Positions 6,935 through 11,888 of a DNA stretch of 11,888 bases are shown in pieces (within the stretch, counting starts at the first letter, position 1; every line of letters begins with the position of its first letter). This DNA is from Porphyrobacter sp. UBA7686 (GTDB lineage: Bacteria; Pseudomonadota; Alphaproteobacteria; Sphingomonadales; Sphingomonadaceae). Both the position numbers and the translations under genes were made by a program. Location of the stretch: assembly GCA_002482865.1 (NCBI GenBank), contig DLGU01000177.1, positions 1 to 11,888 on the forward strand, written 5' to 3'. A model generated the notes under the pieces. The model was not told where the DNA came from, ran no database searches, and saw nothing but the letters and a program-made list of their open reading frames with translations.

Positions 6935-6949
6935 GGTCATCCGATGACC
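6935..6949. promoter_or_regulatory. 15-base palindrome, possible operator
   Basis: GGTCATC, one base, GATGACC is a perfect 7-1-7 inverted repeat in the non-coding region between the antiporter operon and the divergent Crp/Fnr gene. Its size and symmetry fit a dimeric regulator's site; the regulator is unknown. It may instead be part of the folded leader RNA. Confidence 0.4.
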
Positions 6950-6991
6950 GGAAGGATCGGGACCTTCTGGTGCCATGGTCTCTGCCCAGCC

Positions 6992-7345
6992 CACGCACGG
7001 CACGCTCTAACCTAAATTGGACTCGTGCAAATTAGGGCGCCCCCGACGGCCATTGCGGTGTCATTTCCAGCCTTCTCTCGCCGTGCCGTTACAGACGGTC
7101 GTCCCTGTTTTCAGGCATCAAGGAACCGTAGGGGCCAAACCGCATTGTTCCATCGTAGCCAGAAAGGCCACGTTGTGGGACTTTGCTTCGCCCAGTTTAC
7201 CGATCAAGGTGGTTGTTTAAGTCAGTGTGCCGCTTTTTTCCGGTGAGCCGAAGGCAATTCGACCCCCGACGTAACTTTTGAGTGAGAGAAGAAACGGCTA
7301 TTGAGGGATATTGCATATGACGCAACACTCCCAAGGAGGACGCCA
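6992..7345. other. Intergenic region upstream of the Crp/Fnr gene, no gene seen
   Basis: Short open frames here (7017-7220 and 7025-7246 plus, 7197-7451 minus) lack ribosome sites and similarity to anything I know. GGAAC at 7122-7126 and GTTCC at 7147-7151 form a separated inverted repeat. On the minus strand the second gives GGAAC followed 18 bases later by CGGTT, close to but not matching the EcfG promoter spacing. Promoters for both divergent units should lie here. Confidence 0.4.
7333..7339 (+). promoter_or_regulatory. Strong ribosome binding site that sets a GTG start
   Basis: AAGGAGG lies six bases before GTG 7346. It favours that GTG over the in-frame TTG at 7301, which has no ribosome site. 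Confidence 0.85.
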
Positions 7346-8098
7346 GTGTCCAATGCTTTTTTACAACGCCTGACGCACGCGGCCGTACTCTCGGATGAGG
7401 AGCTGGCCGCCGTTGAAGAACTATGTCGGCAGCCCAAGGATATCGCGGCAAAGAAGTACCTCTCGCGCGATGGCGACGAGATGGTGTCCTTCCCTGTCGT
7501 GCTGAGCGGCTGGGCGGCGCGTTACCAGATCCTGCGCGATGGGGCGCGGCAGATCACGCGCTTGCTGTTGCCGGGTGATGCCTTCTACTTCGATTCGTCC
7601 CCCGATGGCGTCGCGATTGAGGAAGTCATAACCCTCAGTTCCTGCCGCATCGTGAATATTCTCCACGCCGACATGCGCCGCGTGATCGACCGTTTCCCGG
7701 CAGTGGGCGAAGCGATGCGCAGCTATGGCAGCATGGAAAATGCCGTGATGGCATCATGGGTGGTCAATGTCGGTCGGCGCGATGCGCTGGAGCGGATGGC
7801 GCATCTGATCTGCGAGGCGCATTACCGGCTTTCGCTGGTCGATCCCAAGCTGGATGAGCAGATGTTCTTCCCGCTGACGCAGGACGATCTGGCCGACGCG
7901 CTTGGCCTCACTCCGGTGCACATCAACCGCAAGCTGCAACAGTTGCGTCAGGATCAACTGATTACGCTGCGATCAAAGCAGCTGATCATTCATGACCTGC
8001 GAAGCCTGCAACAGGTCGCCGGGTTCGACAGCGCCTATCTCGCGCCGCGCACGCAGACGCCGCGCGATCAGGAACGGCTGAAGGCTATCGCGGCCTAA
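7346..8098 (+). CDS. Crp/Fnr family transcriptional regulator
   Basis: The 250-residue protein has an N-terminal cyclic-nucleotide-binding-type beta barrel (about residues 30-110, with VVLSGWAARY and LLLPGDAFYFD), a long dimerisation helix (115-145), and a C-terminal winged helix. The helix-turn-helix is at about 178-200 (LTQDDLADALGLTPVHINRKL). The cysteine cluster of oxygen-sensing Fnr is absent, as is a clear cAMP-binding RxS signature, so the signal is unknown. It begins at GTG 7346. A tail of about 25 residues after the wing (YLAPRTQTPRDQ) is extra. It is alone in its transcription unit, divergent from the antiporter-trehalose operon and convergent with the receiver gene, and could regulate either. 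It is related to the second Crp/Fnr protein at 11254. The family is certain, the role open. Confidence 0.93.
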   Translation: MSNAFLQRLTHAAVLSDEELAAVEELCRQPKDIAAKKYLSRDGDEMVSFPVVLSGWAARYQILRDGARQITRLLLPGDAFYFDSSPDGVAIEEVITLSSCRIVNILHADMRRVIDRFPAVGEAMRSYGSMENAVMASWVVNVGRRDALERMAHLICEAHYRLSLVDPKLDEQMFFPLTQDDLADALGLTPVHINRKLQQLRQDQLITLRSKQLIIHDLRSLQQVAGFDSAYLAPRTQTPRDQERLKAIAA

Positions 8099-8121
8099 GT
8101 AACCCCCGGGATGGGAGAGAT

Positions 8122-8151
8122 GGTGAGCGCAGTGGGATCACTGCGCTCACC
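8122..8151. terminator. 13-bp perfect hairpin between convergent genes
   Basis: GGTGAGCGCAGTG (8122-8134) pairs perfectly with CACTGCGCTCACC (8139-8151) around a GGAT loop. It lies between the Crp/Fnr stop and the receiver stop. Only a weak T-rich stretch follows on the plus strand and none on the minus, so it is a probable transcript end or RNA-stabilising structure. Confidence 0.65.
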
Positions 8152-8161
8152 CCGCATTGCT

Positions 8162-8536
8162 TTAGCTCCCGCGTGTCGCCAATCCGGCGATGACGCTGAT
8201 CACCCGGTCAAGGTCGGCCGGCTTGCTGATACATACGCTGGCCGCAAGATCATCGGGCAGGATCCCCGCGTCATAACCGGTCAGAAATGCAAACGGGATT
8301 GCCCGCGCCTGCAACTCGCGCGCGAAATCGAACGTGTGGCTATGGCCCAGGTTGATGTCGATCAGCGCCGCGTCAATCGGCCCTTCGATGAGCAGACCCG
8401 GCAGATCGGGCACGACCGCGGTGACTGCGACGACCTTCGCACCGGCTTGCTGGAGCATCTGCTTGCAATCATGTGCTTGGTAGTAGTCATCCTCGACGAT
8501 GATGATGCGGCACCCGGAGAGCACTCTGTCAGTCAT
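8162..8536 (-). CDS. Single-domain response regulator (receiver only)
   Basis: The 124-residue protein is a bare CheY-type receiver with no output domain. It has the acid pair Asp16/Asp17 (IIIVEDD), the phosphoacceptor Asp60 (ALIDINLG), the switch Thr86 in PFAFLTGYD, and Lys105 in SKPAD. The FLTGY stretch resembles the FATGUY group of alphaproteobacterial single-domain receivers. Some of these (such as SdrG of Sphingomonas) act with HWE/HisKA_2 kinases in the general stress pathway; that link is inference here. The start lies 13 bases after the kinase stop with a GGGG-type ribosome site, so the two are co-transcribed. Its likely partner is the upstream HWE kinase, as a phosphate acceptor, sink or relay. 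Confidence 0.92.
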   Translation of the reverse strand: MTDRVLSGCRIIIVEDDYYQAHDCKQMLQQAGAKVVAVTAVVPDLPGLLIEGPIDAALIDINLGHSHTFDFARELQARAIPFAFLTGYDAGILPDDLAASVCISKPADLDRVISVIAGLATRGS

Positions 8537-8549
8537 GGCAGCGCCCCAA

Positions 8550-10688
8550 TCAGGAACGGGTCTCGAGAATGCTGCCGGAATCCGTCAGCGGAAACTCCAG
8601 CTGCGCCAGCACTCCGGTGTCGTGAATATCGAAGCGCCCTTCGCCGTGCAATTCGTAGGGCACGCGCTCCTCGATCAGCCGCCGCCCAAAGCCCTTGCGG
8701 TTGAACTTCGTCTTGCGCTGCGGCGAGGTTTCCTGCCAGCGCAAGTTCATCCAGGGCTTTCCGTTCTTTTCGAGAGTCGTCCACACAATCCGAATATAGC
8801 CAGTATCTCCGAGCGCGCCATATTTGATCGAGTTGGTCGCAAGTTCATGGATCGCGAGTGTGACAATCTCGGCCGCGTGCGGCGACAGGGCGATGGTTGG
8901 CCCGTCCAGATGATACTGATGCGGCTGGGCGGCGTGGACCAGCAATTCCTCGCGCACCAACTCGGCCAGATCGACATTGCGGCCGGGTGAGCGGGTGAGG
9001 GTGCTCTGGGTTCGGCCCATCGCTTGCAGGCGTCCGATCAGGTGATCGACGTAATCGCTGACATTGCGATGGCTGGGCGCCGACAGGCGGGCGACCGAAC
9101 GGACCATGCCGATGAGGTTGCGCACGCGGTGCTGCAATTCGGCCACGAGCAGCCTTTGCCATTCCTCCTCGCGCCGCCGCTGGGTGGTGTCGACCATTGC
9201 GCCGAGCATCCGCACCGGACTGCCGTTTTCGTCAAACAGGAAGCGACCGCGTGCTGACAGCCAGCGAACTTCGCCCGTGGGATGGCAGACACGATATTCG
9301 TTGAGATATTCGCAGCCGCTTTCCATCGCTTCCTTGATCTTGGCCTCGGTGGCGCTGCGATCATCCGGGTACACACGGTCCGCCCAAATCTCATAAGTCG
9401 GGACGATTTCACCCGGCTCGTACCCTTCCATGCGGAAGTGTTCGTCCGACCAGGTCAATTCGCCGGTTTCGACATTCCAATCCCACAGCCCGACCTTGCC
9501 GATCTCGCTCGCCACCCGCAGCATTTCTGCGCCGTGGGAGAGCTGCTGTTCGACCTGGCGGCGGGCGGTGATGTCGGTGGCCATCCCGAACCATTCGGTG
9601 ATCTCACCATCATCGCCCAACACCGGGATCGCGCGCGACGAAAGCCAGCCGACAATGCCGTCGCCGGTCAGCACGCGGTGTTCGATCTTGAGCGGCTGGC
9701 GGTTGCGGATCGCCTCGGCGAGCGCTGATTCCACCAAGGGCCGGTCACTTTCGGGAACGAAGTCTTCGATCCAGTTACCCGGCTCGCCGCGATTGCCGAG
9801 CAAGTCCCTGCCGCCGACCTGCTCCATCTCGGTGCCTTGCGGGTTCATGCGGAAGATCAGATCGGACGTCGCCTCGATGAGGGATTGCAGGCGGCCTTCG
9901 CTGTGACGGAGCGCGATTTCCATCGTCTTGCGCGGCCCGATATCCTCGAACAGGATTCCGACCTGATAGGGAGCCTGTTCGCCGATCGGGAAGGCGAAGA
10001 CATCGAACCAGCGGCCCATAGCGGAGGATTCGTTCTCGAACCGCTTGGCCACTCCGCTCAAGGCCACGGCGCCATAGGTTGCCGACCAGTGATCCTCGAT
10101 ATCGGGCTGCATCGAGCGCATGGTCCGGCCGATCGGGTCGATCAGGCCGGTGTGACCCACGAAGGCGTCATTGGCTTCGAGGAAGCGGTAATCGACCGCC
10201 TTGCCTTCGTCATCGAAAACGACCTCGATGATGCAGAAGCCTTCGTCGATCGCATCGAACAACAGCTTGTAGCGGGCATCGGCTTCGCGCCGCCCTGCGC
10301 GGGCGACGTGTTCGCTGGTAATGTCACGGATTCGCACCATGATCGCGCCGCGTTGGCCATGATCGATCGGGGTGAGTGCGATTTCATAGACGAGCGGCTG
10401 ATCTGACCCTTCTTCAACCAGCGTCTCTGACGTGCAGCTGGTGAGAGCGCGTGTGAAATGTTCCGACCACTGGGTCGCGTGCTTGGGGAACCGTTCGCGC
10501 AGGCTTTGTCCGGTGAGGTCGCCCAGCTTGAAAAGCGTACAAAAGGCAGTGTTGGTCGAAAGATAGCGCCAGTCGCTTTCCTGACCCTCCGCAACCTCCA
10601 GCGGTTCAAGGACGCACACAGCATCGGGCAGCGCCTTGAAGACGGTACTGAACAGGCTTTCGGCAGTCGCGTGTGGAAGATCCGGCAT
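8550..10688 (-). CDS. Multi-PAS HWE-family sensor histidine kinase
   Basis: The 712-residue protein is predicted to be soluble, with no membrane segment. It has four PAS-type sensor domains, about residues 10-127, 135-255, 263-376 and 390-505. The fourth is a PAS_3-like fold (LWDWNVETGELTWSDEHF, then VYPDD). An HWE kinase core follows, with phosphoacceptor His520 in ELQHRVRN, the N box HELATNSIKYGAL (His614, Glu615, Asn619), and Trp651/Glu653 in LRWQET, the residues that name the family. A glycine-rich segment GFGRRLIEE is at 666-674. None of the PAS domains has the LOV cysteine motif. ATG 10688 has GAGAGG seven bases upstream (10701-10696); the frame is open to 10742 without another ribosome site. 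It is co-transcribed with the receiver. The ligand is unknown. Confidence 0.94.
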   Translation of the reverse strand: MPDLPHATAESLFSTVFKALPDAVCVLEPLEVAEGQESDWRYLSTNTAFCTLFKLGDLTGQSLRERFPKHATQWSEHFTRALTSCTSETLVEEGSDQPLVYEIALTPIDHGQRGAIMVRIRDITSEHVARAGRREADARYKLLFDAIDEGFCIIEVVFDDEGKAVDYRFLEANDAFVGHTGLIDPIGRTMRSMQPDIEDHWSATYGAVALSGVAKRFENESSAMGRWFDVFAFPIGEQAPYQVGILFEDIGPRKTMEIALRHSEGRLQSLIEATSDLIFRMNPQGTEMEQVGGRDLLGNRGEPGNWIEDFVPESDRPLVESALAEAIRNRQPLKIEHRVLTGDGIVGWLSSRAIPVLGDDGEITEWFGMATDITARRQVEQQLSHGAEMLRVASEIGKVGLWDWNVETGELTWSDEHFRMEGYEPGEIVPTYEIWADRVYPDDRSATEAKIKEAMESGCEYLNEYRVCHPTGEVRWLSARGRFLFDENGSPVRMLGAMVDTTQRRREEEWQRLLVAELQHRVRNLIGMVRSVARLSAPSHRNVSDYVDHLIGRLQAMGRTQSTLTRSPGRNVDLAELVREELLVHAAQPHQYHLDGPTIALSPHAAEIVTLAIHELATNSIKYGALGDTGYIRIVWTTLEKNGKPWMNLRWQETSPQRKTKFNRKGFGRRLIEERVPYELHGEGRFDIHDTGVLAQLEFPLTDSGSILETRS

Positions 10689-10841
10689 TAAGTCGCCTCT
10701 CGAGGGGGGCATAAGCGATGGGGCCGGGCGCGGGATTAACATAAGTTGGTCTGGGGAAAAGCACCTTCGAGGCTACTAACGCACGATAGGGACGCTGCGG
10801 GTTCGCACGCCGACAACGGTGGGGATGCAAAGGAGCACACC

Positions 10842-11084
10842 ATGCGAATGATTCTCACGATGCTCGCTGTCGGCGGCGCGGCCTATGCGCTGTCCCGTAA
10901 GCTGGGTGGCCGTAGCAGCCACGGCAATGCCGCTTTTGCCGGCAACCAGCCACGCCAGTCCCATGATGACGTCCGCGATTCCGGCCCCGCAGCGATGCGC
11001 GATTCCCCCGGTCGCAAGTGGACGGGCGTGGACGAAGCCAGCGACCAGAGCTTTCCCGCAAGTGATCCGCCCGGAAATTACTGA
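10842..11084 (+). CDS. Small protein with C-terminal SFPASDPP motif (hypothetical)
   Basis: The 80-residue protein has an N-terminal hydrophobic segment (about residues 3-17, MILTMLAVGGAAYAL), which could be a membrane anchor. A Gly/Ser/Asn-rich disordered middle follows. The C-terminus reads WTGVDEASDQSFPASDPPG (60-78). The DExSDxSFPASDPP signature recurs in small proteobacterial proteins of unknown function, often near stress genes. AAAGGAG at 10829-10835 lies six bases before ATG 10842; the open frame upstream to 10746 lacks a ribosome site. It is divergent from the HWE kinase gene with 153 bp between starts, so the two may share control. No function can be assigned. Confidence 0.8.
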   Translation: MRMILTMLAVGGAAYALSRKLGGRSSHGNAAFAGNQPRQSHDDVRDSGPAAMRDSPGRKWTGVDEASDQSFPASDPPGNY

Positions 11085-11253
11085 CGCCATCGCCGCTTAA
11101 CTTCACGACGGGCGATACAACAGGCCGGATTTCCAATTCATTTGGTCGCATCTATCATCGCCAGAATGATGATTTGGGTTAGTGTCCCTTATTGCGTATT
11201 CGCTTTGAAGCGGGCTGGGTGCTCCAGCCTGATTTGAGTCGGGACCAACACAA

Positions 11254-11888
11254 ATGGCCACAATGATCGATGCCGGGACGGAACCATTGTTCCGGCTGCT
11301 CAGCCGCTACATGGCGCTCGACCATGCCGACCGCGTAGCGCTTTCGGCGCTGGAAACAGGCCCGATCCGCACGCTCAATGCGCGAAGTGACATTGCCCGC
11401 GAGGGAGAGAATCCTTCGGTGGTCCGCTTGCTCGTTTCCGGCTGGGCGTGCCGTTACAAGGACCTGCCGGATGGGCGCAGGCAGATCGTAGGCTTTTTCC
11501 TGCCGGGCGATTTCTGCGATCTCAATGTCTATATCCTGCAAGAGCTCGACCATTCGATCGGCGCGCTGACGAGCGTGCAATTCTACGAAATCCAGCCTGA
11601 ACAGTTTCAGGAGGTGATCGACCAGCGCCCGAACCTGATCCGCGCTCTGCTGTGGCACGAAATGGTCTCATCCGGGATCCAGCGCCAATGGCTGCTGTCG
11701 ATCGGGCAGCGTTCGGCACTGGAGCGGCTCGCGCATCTGTTCGTGGAGCTTTACTACCGGTTGCAGGCAGTGGGGCTGGCCACAGGGCTGACGTTTGAGT
11801 TGCCGATCACACAAAACCACTTGGCCGAAGCCAACGGGCTGAGCCCGGTGCATCTCAATCGCACCCTGCAGGAAATGCGGCGCGAGGG
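11254..11888 (+). CDS. Crp/Fnr family transcriptional regulator, C-terminus cut by right edge
   Basis: The frame is open from ATG 11254 to the window end, 211 codons. The protein has an effector-binding beta barrel (about 40-115, with RLLVSGWACRYKDLPDGRRQ and FFLPGDFCDL), a dimerisation helix (120-150), and a helix-turn-helix at about 186-208 (TQNHLAEANGLSPVHLNRTL); the wing is missing beyond the edge. It lacks an Fnr-type cysteine cluster (only Cys66 and Cys88 are seen). It is similar throughout to the regulator at 7346, and the recognition helices are nearly alike (LTPVHINRKL and LSPVHLNRTL). The start is uncertain: ATG 11263 is also in frame, and neither has a strong ribosome site. The signal and targets are unknown. 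Confidence 0.9.
   Translation, partial: MATMIDAGTEPLFRLLSRYMALDHADRVALSALETGPIRTLNARSDIAREGENPSVVRLLVSGWACRYKDLPDGRRQIVGFFLPGDFCDLNVYILQELDHSIGALTSVQFYEIQPEQFQEVIDQRPNLIRALLWHEMVSSGIQRQWLLSIGQRSALERLAHLFVELYYRLQAVGLATGLTFELPITQNHLAEANGLSPVHLNRTLQEMRRE

Larger units (their letters stand above)
6859..7020 (-). ncRNA. Candidate leader RNA or small RNA ending at the 6859 terminator
   Basis: Upstream of the terminator the sequence folds well. An outer 7-bp stem (6985-6991 with 6930-6936) encloses a hairpin (6963-6970 with 6948-6955) and a 15-base palindrome (6935-6949). The palindrome and the outer stem share two bases (6935-6936), so they compete. No protein-coding signal or known RNA family was recognised. 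The 5' end is unknown; 7020 is only a guess at the boundary of the structured part. Confidence 0.35.

Noticed and set aside
6946..6960. Resemblance of GACCGGAAGGATCGG to the 4.5S/SRP RNA core
   Set aside because: The diagnostic GGAAGCAGCC continuation is missing and the flanks do not fold into an SRP rod.
6717..6998. N-terminal extension of the antiporter by 94 codons
   Set aside because: It reads through the terminator and rod hairpin, is not hydrophobic, and family proteins begin near MSYHEF.
7122..7151. EcfG-type promoter on the minus strand (GGAAC then CGGTT)
   Set aside because: The spacing is 18 bases and the second element differs from CGTT, so it does not meet the known consensus.
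8550..10688. LOV photoreceptor domain in the HWE kinase
   Set aside because: None of the four PAS domains contains the NCRFLQ-type flavin-binding cysteine motif.
11174..11202. Sigma-70 promoter TTGGGT, 17 bases, TATTCG ahead of the second Crp/Fnr gene
   Set aside because: Spacing is right but both hexamers match the consensus poorly.

Overview
The window is about 11.9 kb of GC-rich DNA that reads as the chromosome of an alphaproteobacterium, most likely of the order Sphingomonadales (Erythrobacter/Porphyrobacter-like). That placement is inferred from gene style: an EcfG-like ECF sigma factor, an HWE-family histidine kinase with a single-domain receiver, a small protein ending in an SFPASDPP-type motif, and cysteine-poor Crp/Fnr regulators. 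No rRNA, tRNA, insertion sequence, phage gene or CRISPR array was recognised.

Layout, left to right. At 1-488 (minus) is the N-terminal part of a BLUF blue-light sensor that runs off the left edge. A roughly 600-bp stretch with no convincing gene follows. On the plus strand come a GlsB/YeaQ-type membrane protein (1087-1356) and a small acidic lipoprotein (1374-1664). They converge on an ECF sigma factor (1755-2291, minus) across two strong hairpins. Divergent from the sigma gene is a DUF4142 lipoprotein (2495-3100, plus), closed by a clear bidirectional terminator. Next is a minus-strand operon in the order NhaP-type antiporter (6716-5457), otsB (5460-4747), otsA (4589-3171). Antiporter and otsB share an ATGA overlap. 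Ahead of the antiporter lies a long structured non-coding region with an intrinsic terminator on the operon's own strand and a 91-nt rod-like hairpin. This is the most unusual feature of the window.

The right third is regulatory. A Crp/Fnr regulator (7346-8098, plus) converges on a receiver-only response regulator (8536-8162, minus), which is co-transcribed with a four-PAS HWE histidine kinase (10688-8550, minus). Divergent from the kinase is a small 80-aa protein (10842-11084, plus). A second, related Crp/Fnr regulator (11254 to the right edge, plus) is cut by the window end.

The shared theme is stress adaptation: trehalose synthesis and cation/proton exchange for osmotic balance, envelope lipoproteins, a stress-type sigma factor, and light and PAS-based sensing. 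Direct wiring among these genes is inference. I found no convincing EcfG-type promoter (GGAAC, 16-17 nt, CGTT) in the intergenic regions.
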